This document shows, one piece after another, positions 46,425 to 54,942 of a stretch of 64,000 nucleotides of DNA. The notes below the pieces were generated by a model, which was not told the DNA's origin, did not search any database, and saw only the letters and a list, made by a program, of their open reading frames with translations. The stretch covers positions 262,848-326,847 of the forward strand of contig NZ_JBEXMJ010000009.1 of NCBI RefSeq assembly GCF_040610475.1, read 5' to 3'. How positions within the stretch are numbered: the stretch's first letter is position 1; every line of letters starts with the position of its first letter. The translations under genes were made by a program, and so were the position numbers. The stretch is from Actinopolymorpha sp. NPDC004070 (GTDB lineage: Bacteria > Actinomycetota > Actinomycetes > Propionibacteriales > Actinopolymorphaceae).

Positions 46425-46645
46425 GGCACCCTGCGGCTCACGGCAGGCACTGCAGAGAGCTCGTCCTCAGCCACACAAAGCATCCTGCGCGCATCGCGCC
46501 GCCGGATCAGTCGGATTGCAGGCGCTCCGTCAGGTGGACGGCCCGTTCACGAGTTTCACCCGCGCAGGGTGAGCCTCGCCGTCTACCGGTGAGCCAGCAT
46601 TGCTCGCAGGCGTCCGCAGGGCGCTGGGGGAGGGCTCTGTGCGTC

Positions 46646-48016
46646 ATGAGTGGCCCACTTGACGAGGACGAACGTGCGGAGCTCGAGCGGCTTCGCGCAG
46701 AGGTGGGCAAGGCGCGGGCCGAAACCGAACGGTTGACAGCCCAACTGCACGCTGCCGCCCCTGCGGCACCGCAGGAAGCAGCTGGCGGCGCCGTGGAGAG
46801 GCCACGCAGGCTCTGGCGTACGCCTGTAGCGGTGCTGGTCCTCGTGCTCGGGTGCCTGCTGGCTCCGATCTCCGTGGTCGCGATCTGGAGCAACACGACC
46901 ATCTCCGACACGAACCGCTACGTGGAAACCGTGGCCCCGCTGGCCAAGGATCCTGCGGTCCAGAACGCGGTAGCCTCCCGTACGACCGAGGAGATCTTCA
47001 AGAGGTTGGACCTGAGGGGCCTGCTGAGCCAGGGCGTCAACGGACTCCTCGCGTCGACCCACCTGCCGCCCCTGGTGCAGGAACGGCTACGCAGTCTGGT
47101 CGGGACGATCTCGAACGGGATCGAGGAGTTCGTCCGGTCCAAGATCGGCGACCTGGTGAAGAGCGACCAGTTCGCGGCCGCCTGGGTACAGGGAAACCGG
47201 GTCGCTCACCAGACGATGATCAAGGTCCTGTCGGGCGAAAGTCGTGGGATCACCGTCCAGGGCAACACCGCCTATCTGCAGTTGGGGCCCTTCATCGATG
47301 TCGCGAAGCAAAGGCTTGTGAAGGCGGGCTTCGGGCCGGCGGCGAGCATTCCACAGATCAACCCGAGCGTCGCGCTCTTCCCCGCGAAGGACCTGGTGAA
47401 GCTGCAGACCGCATACACCTGGCTCAACCGGCTCGCGATCATCCTGCCCGTTCTGACGCTCGCCCTCCTCGGCGCGGCGGTCGTCCTCGCTCGCCGGCAT
47501 CGCCGGATGCTCCTCGCCGGAGGCCTCGGCCTGGCGGCCTCCATGGTGGTGCTCGGCCTGGGGCTGGTGGCCGCTCGGGCGATCTACCTCAGCTCCCTTC
47601 CATCGGACGGCATGCCCCCGGACGCTGCCGCGGCGATCTTCGACACGCTTGTGCGGCTTCTGCAGGCGCAGCTGCGCACGTTGGCGGTCGTCGGGGTCGT
47701 GGTTGCGGTGGGTGCGGCCGCGACCGGGCCGTCGACCGCGGCCGTGCGCACCCGGTCTGTGTTGTCGACCGGTATCGGCAGACTCCGGGACAGTGGTGAG
47801 TCGATCGGCCTGCGGACCGGCCGCGTCGGCAGCTGGACCTACGACCACCGAACCCTCCTGCGGGTCGCAGTCATCACGATCGCTGGGATCGGATTCATCG
47901 CGTGGAACGATCCCAGCATCGCGGTGGTGCTACTGCTGGCCCTGCTGGTGCTGGTCGCACTGGCGCTGATCGAATTCATCGCCCGCCCACCCCGGGAACC
48001 ACGCGCAGCAACCTGA
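46646..48016 (+). CDS. Multi-pass membrane protein of unknown function
   Basis: 456-aa integral membrane protein. An N-terminal coiled-coil-like stretch (DEDERAELERLRAEVGKARA) precedes the first helix at residues ~57-80 (VAVLVLVLGCLLAPISVVAI). A ~190-residue extracellular domain follows (TTISDTNRYVETVAPLAKDP, AVQNAVASRTTEEIFKRLD), then four or five more helices toward the C-terminus. The layout is common in actinobacterial conserved membrane proteins without known role. ATG at 46646 follows GGGGGAGGGC at a long spacing; an upstream in-frame ATG at 46589 is less likely. Confidence 0.82.
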   Translation: MSGPLDEDERAELERLRAEVGKARAETERLTAQLHAAAPAAPQEAAGGAVERPRRLWRTPVAVLVLVLGCLLAPISVVAIWSNTTISDTNRYVETVAPLAKDPAVQNAVASRTTEEIFKRLDLRGLLSQGVNGLLASTHLPPLVQERLRSLVGTISNGIEEFVRSKIGDLVKSDQFAAAWVQGNRVAHQTMIKVLSGESRGITVQGNTAYLQLGPFIDVAKQRLVKAGFGPAASIPQINPSVALFPAKDLVKLQTAYTWLNRLAIILPVLTLALLGAAVVLARRHRRMLLAGGLGLAASMVVLGLGLVAARAIYLSSLPSDGMPPDAAAAIFDTLVRLLQAQLRTLAVVGVVVAVGAAATGPSTAAVRTRSVLSTGIGRLRDSGESIGLRTGRVGSWTYDHRTLLRVAVITIAGIGFIAWNDPSIAVVLLLALLVLVALALIEFIARPPREPRAAT

Positions 48017-48104
48017 GCACCCGGCCGGACACGGAACCGAGCGGTGTGCGAGCCACGGACACGGCCGGAGGACTCACTCGGTCGCCCTCCCTCGGCCCGG
48101 TCGT

Positions 48105-48260
48105 TCAGGTGAGGATGTTCGACTTGGCGTTCTGGAACTCGGCTTCGGAGAGGTCGCCGTCGTCCCTGAGCTGGGCGAGCTTGATCAGTTCGGCCGCCTG
48201 ACTCTGGATCCGTGTGGTCTGCCGTACGCAGTCCTGGTAGTCGGCCTCCTGCTTCGTCAC
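48105..48260 (-). CDS. SHOCT-domain peptide, probably a gene remnant
   Basis: 51-aa ORF (GTG at 48260) ending in a SHOCT motif: AAELIKLAQLRDDGDLSEAE then FQNAKSNIL. SHOCT modules normally close longer membrane or phospholipase-D-like proteins. In-frame sequence upstream meets a stop after about 11 codons, so the body of the original gene appears lost. Confidence 0.5.
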   Translation of the reverse strand: MTKQEADYQDCVRQTTRIQSQAAELIKLAQLRDDGDLSEAEFQNAKSNILT

Positions 48261-48960
48261 CTGTGCCAGCGCACGTGGTCGATCATGGAGCGACTACCTG
48301 CGAGCACGTAGGGCCAGGTCGGCAGCGGATGGGCGGACAGCGCCGCCAGCGGCCCGGAGTGCTCGAGCAGCGGGCCGAGCGCTTCGGCCACCCCAGTCGG
48401 ACGGGACCATGACCTCGTCTGACGGTCTCGTACCGCGACGGTTCGCGCCCTTCGCTAGCAAGGGAGATCGGTTCACCCAAGTGTGGTCCGTCAGCGAGAG
48501 CGGCAGGCGTCCCGCGAGTAGGAAGCAGGGTTCCCGAGGTATCGACTGGACCTCAGCGGTCGGGGTTGGTGTCCCCGTCAGACCCCGGGGTGGTCGGGTG
48601 GTGGCCGTCGGCTGGCCGACACCGCGCACCAGCGCCCTGGTTGCGGTGGCCGTCGGGGTGATCGGGGCCGAGGTATCCCATCTCCTCGAGGCGGCGGTCT
48701 GCCGTCTCCGGCTGCCGCTGGAGCGGATGGGGGAGCGCGCCGCGCACGTTTGCCTTGACGACGGTGAGCGATCGTCGGGTGAGCATGCCGTCGGCGCGGC
48801 TGTGGTCCTGCATCGACCTAAAGTCAACCCTCTGCGCGCACCGATCCAGGTCTCCGACCGGGCCGGTGTCGTGACGCGAAATCATCCTCGGCGGCGCGGG
48901 TAGCGGGCATTTCGCACCCCGCGGTCCACGCCAGCACCGCCGACCGCTGCATACTCGCAG
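48261..48960. other. Scar region with one doubtful minus-strand ORF
   Basis: 700 bp without a recognised gene. The minus strand from 48786 to 48553 has a 77-codon ORF with coding-like third positions (begins MLTRRSLTVVKANVRGALPH), but no ribosome site or family, so it is not called. Confidence 0.3.
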
Positions 48961-48966
48961 GTCAGA

Positions 48967-48990
48967 GTGCGCCCGGGAGTGCGCCCGGGA
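48967..48990 (-). repeat. Tandem duplication of the tRNA acceptor end (12 bp x 2)
   Basis: GTGCGCCCGGGA occurs twice head to tail. On the minus strand this is the 3' acceptor strand CGGGCGCA of the adjacent tRNA remnant, repeated once, a pattern that recombination at a tRNA attachment site can leave behind. Confidence 0.7.
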
Positions 48991-49016
48991 GGATTCGAAC
49001 CTCCGACAACCCGGAT
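48979..49016 (-). other. 3' end of a tRNA gene (Arg-like), not a complete tRNA
   Basis: The minus strand has a perfect T-arm, GGAGG-TTCGAAT-CCTCC, followed by acceptor strand CGGGCGCA, as in actinobacterial tRNA-Arg genes whose 5' end is GCGCCCG. Upstream, AATCCG could be the 3' side of an anticodon stem, but no D-arm or matching 5' acceptor strand is present. Interpreted as the tRNA 3' part that integrases use as an attachment site. Confidence 0.65.
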
Positions 49017-49027
49017 TGGAAGAATCA

Positions 49028-49145
49028 CACGCAACGTCTACAAGGCCCGCCCTCACCAGCAGCTTTACCACCACGATTACCCTCGCTAGCTAGCCGCTTG
49101 GCGAGCACTGACAGACGGCATTTCGCACCCCGTCCCGCACCCCGA
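49028..49145 (+). repeat. Direct repeat R2, right copy
   Basis: Matches R1 (36790-36902) from GCAACGTCTACAA through CTCACCAGCAGCTTTACCAC and GGCGAGCACTGACAGACGGC to CCGTCCCGCACCCCGA. It lies directly next to the tRNA 3' remnant. The two copies bracket about 12 kb. Confidence 0.75.
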
Positions 49146-49763
49146 GCGGTCGCCTCCGGCGGATGGCATGGTGAGCGGTTCCGGACACCGAGGTCGACGC
49201 GACCAGGGCGCCCGTCGGTGAGTTCATGGCTTTCGCCACCAGCCTTGGCGCTCTCCGGGGCTTGCCTAGTCCTGCGACCGGCGGGCGAACTGCTTCCTGA
49301 AGGGGCCGTCTGATCCGCCCTGTGCTCGGTCGAGGCCGATGCGGGGTCAGGGCGGTCCGGTCTGCGGCCGGGTACACAGGCTCCTTACGGGGGCATGGTG
49401 AGAACAAGAAAGGGAGAGTGCGGATCGGGTGCATGCCCGTGCCCCGATGTTCGGTTAGTTCGTACACGCAAATACTCGGATTTGTCATGGCCGGAGGCAA
49501 CTCGGCCGATTGCCTCTCTGCGACGATCGCCCGGCGACAGAGCCGCCGAGAATGTGCGGCTGCATCGGACGCTCTGCGACGGCGCGGCGCTCGGCCGGGT
49601 CGCTCCGGGGTTCGTGTGGTGGCCCGGGTTGAGCGTCGGCTCGTCGGCAGGCATGGAAGAGGAGTTCTGAACTCGGCGGTCTACGATGAGTTCATGAGCA
49701 GCACGGCGGCCCATCGGGCAGTGCCTGCCCCTCCATCGCCGAGGTAGGAATCTGGTTGGTCAC
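49146..49763. other. Intergenic gap, nothing recognised
   Basis: 618 bp to the right of R2. Open frames on both strands look non-coding; no repeats or hairpins stood out. Confidence 0.4.
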
Positions 49764-51470
49764 GTGGCGGATGTGGAGCTGAGGCGGGAGCTGGGGGAGC
49801 TGCTCCGGTCCGCTTGTCGTATGGCCGGAGCCAGCCACGCAGCGTTGGCGGTGGCCGAATCCAACTGGAATGTCGCCGAATTCCTCACCTGCGACCTTGA
49901 CGAACAATGCGGACCTGACGTCGCCTGGCCTTCGGTGAAGGAATGTCTTGACTTGACGTCGAACTCGCAGCGGACCGTGCGAGTTCCTGCACCCGAAGGC
50001 GACGGACTTCCAGAATGTCCACCACATCCCCAGATCACGAGTCTGCTGGCTGTGCCAGTTCGTCTGCGGTCGGAGTCATACGGGTGCCTGTGCTTGTTGA
50101 ACAAGGCTGGTGACGCCGACTTCACCGACCAGGATGAGGAAATGGCCGCCGAGATCGCCACCTCCGCGGCCAGAGCCGTCGAGATTTCTCGACTTCACCG
50201 GCAACGGCGCCGGCGAGAACGATGGCTGAAAGGGGCGTCTGAGCTGACGACCATGCTGCTGGGTGAGGTCGACCTGTACGAAGCGATGCGGCTCGTCACC
50301 CGGCGCGTACGCGAAATCTCCGGTGCGGAGTTCAGTTCAGTCGTCTTATGCACTCCTGACGATCATTCTGAGTTCGCGTATAACGCTGTTGACGGCCTCG
50401 GCTTGGGGGGCTCCGTCGTTCGAATTCACCGGCCGGGCATCGCAGCTTCGGTGATTGACTCCGGGCGCCCCGTCGTCACCAATGATCTCACGCAGGACGA
50501 GCGCTACAATCCGCCCGTGGAGTGGCGGGAACGCCTGGGCGTCCTCGGCCGTGCCATGTTCATGCCGCTAACCGCATCAGAACAGGTGCTGGGCACTCTC
50601 GTCGTCGGTTGGCGGAAGGGTTCGCCGGAGGAAAGCATGGCCGCCCGCGAGGCCCAGAATGTTCAGATCTTCGCCGGCCACGCGGCGCTTGCGCTGCAGC
50701 AGGTACGGGTGCGACATGAGCGGACTCGTCACGGGTTGTGGGTCGAGGCCACCTCAAGACTTGCCAGTCTGTTGCTTCGCGAGGTCGACCGCGACGAGGC
50801 GATGCGCTTGGTGGTCGATCAACTGCGCGGGATCTCCGGCGCTGACTTCAGTGGCATTCTCCTCGTCGATCCGTCTGACACCGACAGCGTCTCTACGGTC
50901 GTGTTCGAGGGGGTTGGCCTGCCGAGTGTGCCGTCCGACGTGAACATCCCGAGACAAGGCCTCGTGGCTTCAGTCATCGAATCGGGCCGGCGTGTCGTCA
51001 GTGCCGACTACGCCCGTCTGGAGGGTCACCTGCCGCCTTCCGCCTGGCGGGTCGCACTGTCTGTGGTCGGGTTGGGCATGCTCGTTCCGCTGGTTGCCGA
51101 CGGGCAGGTGCTGGGCGTTCTGTTCGCCGCTTGGCGGCGCGGGTCGCCCCACGAGAACATTGCTGCGGGCGAGGTGGAGCAGGTGCAGACTTTCGCCGAC
51201 CTGGCCTCGCTGGCTCTGCAACGGGTCCGAACACAGAACGACCATGAGGAACTGCTCCTCCTGCAAGACCGTCAGCGGATCAGCCACGACCTGCACGATC
51301 ACGTGCTCCAACACATGTTCGGTATCAGTCTCCGCCTCAAAAGCGCCCTCGATCTACAGGCCGATCTGGAGGCGCGGCAACGGGTGGGCGAAGCGATCGA
51401 GGATCTGGACGAGACCAGCCGGCAGGTTCGTGCCGTGGTATTCGGGCCTTCGCATGATGACGTCGGTTGA
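49764..51470 (+). CDS. Three-GAF sensor protein with HisKA_3 but no ATPase domain
   Basis: 568-aa cytoplasmic sensor. Three GAF domains in series: residues ~1-140, ~155-315 (ELTTMLLGEVDLYEAMRLVT, GISGAEF-type phrases) and ~325-490; GAF2 and GAF3 are near-duplicates (VDLYEAMRLV and VDRDEAMRLV; VIDSGRPVV and VIESGRRVV). Then a HisKA_3 helix with phospho-acceptor His511 in RISHDLHDHVLQHMFGISLR. Translation stops ~58 residues later, before any HATPase domain, so it cannot autophosphorylate alone. It resembles DevS/DosS-type kinases. Either the 3' part was lost by rearrangement (a HATPase scrap lies inverted at 52590-52759) or it works with another kinase. GTG start at 49764. Confidence 0.85.
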   Translation: MADVELRRELGELLRSACRMAGASHAALAVAESNWNVAEFLTCDLDEQCGPDVAWPSVKECLDLTSNSQRTVRVPAPEGDGLPECPPHPQITSLLAVPVRLRSESYGCLCLLNKAGDADFTDQDEEMAAEIATSAARAVEISRLHRQRRRRERWLKGASELTTMLLGEVDLYEAMRLVTRRVREISGAEFSSVVLCTPDDHSEFAYNAVDGLGLGGSVVRIHRPGIAASVIDSGRPVVTNDLTQDERYNPPVEWRERLGVLGRAMFMPLTASEQVLGTLVVGWRKGSPEESMAAREAQNVQIFAGHAALALQQVRVRHERTRHGLWVEATSRLASLLLREVDRDEAMRLVVDQLRGISGADFSGILLVDPSDTDSVSTVVFEGVGLPSVPSDVNIPRQGLVASVIESGRRVVSADYARLEGHLPPSAWRVALSVVGLGMLVPLVADGQVLGVLFAAWRRGSPHENIAAGEVEQVQTFADLASLALQRVRTQNDHEELLLLQDRQRISHDLHDHVLQHMFGISLRLKSALDLQADLEARQRVGEAIEDLDETSRQVRAVVFGPSHDDVG

Positions 51471-51558
51471 TGGCTTTCGGGCCTCCGAACCGCCGGCGGG
51501 TGACGGTGTTCGATCACACCGGCTACCTGATGCACTTCACCGGAGGAACATCAACAAC

Positions 51559-52467
51559 ATGAAGAAGACGCCGTACACCAACGGGATCGATTGGCTGGAG
51601 TTCGACGACCCGGAAGAGGAACACGTCACCTGGCGGGTGCAGTTGAACTTCCTCATGTCCAACTGGAAGTGCCTGTTCGGCAATGGGTGTCCCGGACTCT
51701 TCGCGGTCAACGACTCAACCGTCAACCCGGACACTGCCTGCTGTGTGCACGGTGCCTGGTTCCACGATCGTGACGACTACCAGCAGGTTGCCAAGCGAGT
51801 CGAGCAGTTGACTTCCGAGGACTGGGACGACGAGCTTCGGAAGGTGGTCGACAAGAAGGGGTGGGCGTTCATCACCAAGGACAATCCACCGTACGACGAG
51901 GCAGACGACACCGAGGATGACTTCGAGGGTCGTACCCGAGTCCACGACAAGGGTTGTGTGTTCTCCAACCGTGCCAACGGCAGCGTGGGAAGTACGGGCA
52001 AGACGGGATGCGCCTTCCTTCACCTCGGCAACCGTCTGAACGCGAACAAGCACGACATCGAGGACAACAGCCAGGAACACGAACAGTTCATGCCGCGGGT
52101 TTGCTGGCAGGTACCGCTTCAGATGACCTACCACGAGGACGAGACGCGGCAGGTTGAAGTTCGTTCCGTTTTCGCGTTCGACATCGATGTGTGGGGCGTG
52201 CGGGACGAGGATGGTACCCACGACAGCACCATCGCGTGGTGGTGCACGGAGACACCTGATGCCTACATTGGCACGCGCATGGTCTACCAGAGCATGGAGC
52301 GGGAACTTCGGCGCATGATGGGCGACAAGCCCTACGACCGTATGGTGCAGTTGATCCAGGAGCGCAAGCCGACCCCGGCGCCGATGCCGGGAGCGGTCAT
52401 CAACGAGGGACGTCCGCTGATCCCGTTGATTGTCGGCAACCGCAAGCCACGACGAGTCGCACCGTAG
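51559..52467 (+). CDS. Cysteine-rich protein of unknown function
   Basis: 302-aa soluble protein with Cys38, Cys44, Cys61, Cys62, Cys133, Cys151 and Cys182, and His64, in phrases SNWKCLFGNGCPGLF, DTACCVHGAWFHDRDDY, DKGCVFSNRANG and GKTGCAFLHLGNRL. The CC-x-HG pattern and spacing recall YkgJ-like/DUF3109-type Cys-cluster proteins that may bind zinc or an Fe-S centre, but I cannot confirm the family. It has no signal peptide or membrane helix and is rich in Asp, Trp and Glu, unlike its neighbours. ATG at 51559 with CGGAGGAAC 10 nt upstream. It lies 88 nt after the truncated sensor and may be co-transcribed. Confidence 0.7.
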   Translation: MKKTPYTNGIDWLEFDDPEEEHVTWRVQLNFLMSNWKCLFGNGCPGLFAVNDSTVNPDTACCVHGAWFHDRDDYQQVAKRVEQLTSEDWDDELRKVVDKKGWAFITKDNPPYDEADDTEDDFEGRTRVHDKGCVFSNRANGSVGSTGKTGCAFLHLGNRLNANKHDIEDNSQEHEQFMPRVCWQVPLQMTYHEDETRQVEVRSVFAFDIDVWGVRDEDGTHDSTIAWWCTETPDAYIGTRMVYQSMERELRRMMGDKPYDRMVQLIQERKPTPAPMPGAVINEGRPLIPLIVGNRKPRRVAP

Positions 52468-52589
52468 CTTCCTATTCGGGGCCGGCCAGCCGCATCCGGG
52501 CGTCGGCGCGCAGGGAGCAGAACTCATCCAGTAAGGCCTGGGGCCTGTTCGACGGTGAGGTCATCGCGCAGTGGCCCGGACCGGGGTCG

Positions 52590-52759
52590 GGGACGGCCTG
52601 CTCCGGACGGGCGAACCGGGCCGGGACGAACCCGATCCCGTCGTCGCGCACGTCCAGCGACACGACGTCCTCCACGTAGGACAGCGTCAGCCCGACCCGC
52701 GTGGTCCGCACCCCTTGAGTCCTGCGGAGGTGTCGGTGCACGGCTTGTACGAGGCGCAC
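52590..52759 (-). pseudogene. Histidine kinase HATPase fragment
   Basis: Minus strand reads RLVQAVHRHLRRTQGVRTTR then VGLTLSYVEDVVSLDVRDDG and IGFVPARF, the N and G1 boxes of a NarL-type kinase ATPase domain. No dimerisation domain precedes it and the end is run-on sequence. It faces the three-GAF sensor, so a simple deletion does not explain both. Confidence 0.6.
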
Positions 52760-52863
52760 TGGCAGACTGCGATTAGTCGTGGCGGGCCTGCTGTTCGCGG
52801 CTCTGAGCCACGGCGCCGACCGGCAGGGCGTCGTGGGTCACGAGTCGATCGCGGTCGAGGAGA

Positions 52864-52990
52864 ACTAACTACTTCGACCCGGAAAAGTCGGCGCGTGTCG
52901 GCCCGGGTGTCGAGGGCTGTTGGTCGAGACGATGGCCTCGATCCCTTGGGCCAGAAGGGATCGAGGTCATCGTGTTTCGTACGGCAGGCG
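52864..52990 (+). repeat. IS-associated repeat, copy 1 (solo)
   Basis: Matches 56996-57120 in the same orientation: CTACTTCGACC, AAGTCGGCGCGTGTCGG, then the hairpin GATGGCCTCGATCCC / GGGATCGAGGTCATC (one G-T pair) with loop TTGGGCCAGAA, ending TCGTGTTTCGTACG. Copy 2 directly precedes an IS1182-like transposase remnant, so this copy is probably the stranded end of the same IS type. The hairpin could also terminate transcription. Confidence 0.75.
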
Positions 52991-52996
52991 ACGTGA

Positions 52997-54769
52997 CTAG
53001 CGGCGCGCCGACGTCGCCGCGAACTGCGGCTGGGTGCCCGCGAGCTCGGATCCGACCTTCGGCAGATCGTCCGGTCCGGTCGGCACCGGTACGCCCTGAC
53101 ATCCGGTGGCGCCGGGGTCGCCGGTGTCGAGGTAGGCGACGATGTGGGTGGCGCAGCCGGGCTCCATCAATGCTGAGCCGTGCATGTCGTCCTCGACGGT
53201 GAAGATCTTCCCGCCGACCGCATCCTGCATGTCACCGGTCCATTCGTACGCCGAAACGGACTCGTAGCGGTGCCCCGACAGCTGCAACGAACCTCCGGTG
53301 TGCAGGAGTCGGATGTGTTCGACGGGCAGTGGCCAGCCGGCGCACGACGGAATGGGGAAGCGCAACACACCCGTGACGGGGTAACGCGTCAGGCCGTCCT
53401 GGTAGGCCGCCCACGCAGAGTCGAAGTCGCGTGCACCACCGTCTCCGTTGCAGAAGATCGCCTGGTTCGCCGTGCTGTTGTCCATCTCGGGCACCCCGAC
53501 CGGCGGTGGGGTGCGCTCGCCGCCGCCGAGCACCTCCTTGACCGTGGGCGGCGCGGTCGGGCCGGTCGCATCTCGCAACTCCGCGAGAACCTTGGCTGCG
53601 AGCGGCCAGGCGACGGACGGCTGGGCGGCCGAGATCGCGATCACGAACCCGTCGACAGGCCTCTCGAGGTCGGTGAACGTCCTGGGACGGGCGTCGAAGT
53701 CCCGCCGCAGTTCGGCCAGTGCGGCCTCGACCTGCTCAGATGTCGTGCCAAAGCCGTACGTGTCGTCGAACCTCGCCATCCACGCCGCCATCCGGGAGAA
53801 GTCCATCGCGGTGGCCTTCGCCCGTCCGGCTTCGAACGCGTCCATCCGCGGGTCGGGCGGCGCGACGCTGTCGACCCACATCCGGCCCACCTTGCCGGGG
53901 AACAGGCTGCGATACACCGGCCCCAGCCAACTCCCCCAGGACACCCCGAGGTAGCTCAGCTTGTCCTCGCCCAGCCCGATCCGGATCCGGTCCAGGTCGC
54001 GAGCCACGTTGCCGGTGGTCAGTTGTCCGATGAACGCCGGATCAGTCTGGGCGCAGTCTTGGTTCGCCTGCGCCTGCTTGTCGTACGTTCGCCTGGCGTC
54101 GTCCTCGGTGATCTGGCTGGGCGACGCATCCTGCGCCTGCAAGCCCTGGAGACCAGCCAAGCCATGGAGACCAGCCAAGCCCTGTGCCTGTACGCCCGCG
54201 GGGCCGTAGGCCTCGCAGTCGACCTTCGTGCTGTAGCCGACACCGCGCGGATCGAAGCCGATCAGGTCGTACCGTTCGTTCAGCTTCGCGGTCGGCGCCC
54301 CGGGCTGGCTCAGCTCGATCGGCATCAGGTAACCGCTGCCGCCCGGACCGCCGGGGTTGACGGCGAGACTGCCCAACCGGTGTGCCTGGTCGGTTGCCGG
54401 CAGTCTGGTCACCGCGACGCCGATCGACCGGCCGGAGGAATCGGCGTAGTTCAGGGGAACCTCGACCGTTCCGCAGCCCATCCGGGCCATCGTCGCCCGG
54501 AACCACGCCTTGCCGCGGATCCCCATCCAGTCCAGAACCTCGTCGGAATACTCGGGGCAGGCCTTCCACTTCATGGTTGACAGAGAGCCTGGCTGCGGGC
54601 TGGTCGAAAGGGAGGCTGGCTGCACGCTGGCCTGGGCCGGCAGGCCCCCTGCCACGGTCGTCGTGCCGAGGACGGCCAACGGGGCCGTCACAGCGGCGAG
54701 AAATCTTCGTAGATTCATGCGGACAAGCCTGTGAACCGGCCCGCCCGCCGCACATCTGCCGCCAGCCAT
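52997..54769 (-). CDS. Secreted alpha/beta hydrolase (tripeptidyl aminopeptidase-like)
   Basis: 590-aa secreted hydrolase like the SlpD/TAP aminopeptidases. A signal peptide around MNLRRFLAAVTAPLAVLG follows an 17-residue N-extension; ATG 54769 is preferred for its AGGAGAGG site, ATG 54718 is the alternative. Features: GSLAVNPGGPGGSGY (oxyanion loop), YDLIGFDPRGVGYS, nucleophile Ser in YLGVSWGSWLGPVY, and C-terminal His in VEDDMHGSAL. The usual catalytic-Asp segment (GDLDPVTP) reads GGSLQLSGHRYE here, so that Asp seems missing. A Gly/Leu/Gln low-complexity insert (GLAGLHGLAGLQGLQ) comes from a short DNA duplication. Neighbouring two-component genes are divergent. Confidence 0.85.
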   Translation of the reverse strand: MAGGRCAAGGPVHRLVRMNLRRFLAAVTAPLAVLGTTTVAGGLPAQASVQPASLSTSPQPGSLSTMKWKACPEYSDEVLDWMGIRGKAWFRATMARMGCGTVEVPLNYADSSGRSIGVAVTRLPATDQAHRLGSLAVNPGGPGGSGYLMPIELSQPGAPTAKLNERYDLIGFDPRGVGYSTKVDCEAYGPAGVQAQGLAGLHGLAGLQGLQAQDASPSQITEDDARRTYDKQAQANQDCAQTDPAFIGQLTTGNVARDLDRIRIGLGEDKLSYLGVSWGSWLGPVYRSLFPGKVGRMWVDSVAPPDPRMDAFEAGRAKATAMDFSRMAAWMARFDDTYGFGTTSEQVEAALAELRRDFDARPRTFTDLERPVDGFVIAISAAQPSVAWPLAAKVLAELRDATGPTAPPTVKEVLGGGERTPPPVGVPEMDNSTANQAIFCNGDGGARDFDSAWAAYQDGLTRYPVTGVLRFPIPSCAGWPLPVEHIRLLHTGGSLQLSGHRYESVSAYEWTGDMQDAVGGKIFTVEDDMHGSALMEPGCATHIVAYLDTGDPGATGCQGVPVPTGPDDLPKVGSELAGTQPQFAATSARR

Positions 54770-54942
54770 GAACCCTCTCCTGTCTTCCGACACGCACTGG
54801 GCATAGAGCTGCCTGCCGATCTGGAGCCGCAACGGGCCACCTGGTCGGTGCACCGGAGGAGGCATCTGGCTGCGGTCATGCTCCAGACCCTGTCTTCAGG
54901 GAGAGTTCACCCGACGTGGGCAAGACGTAGGCTCGCGCTGGA

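Noticed and set aside
48979..49060. Complete tRNA gene
   Set aside because: T-arm and acceptor strand are present but no D-arm, anticodon loop or matching 5' acceptor strand can be found upstream.
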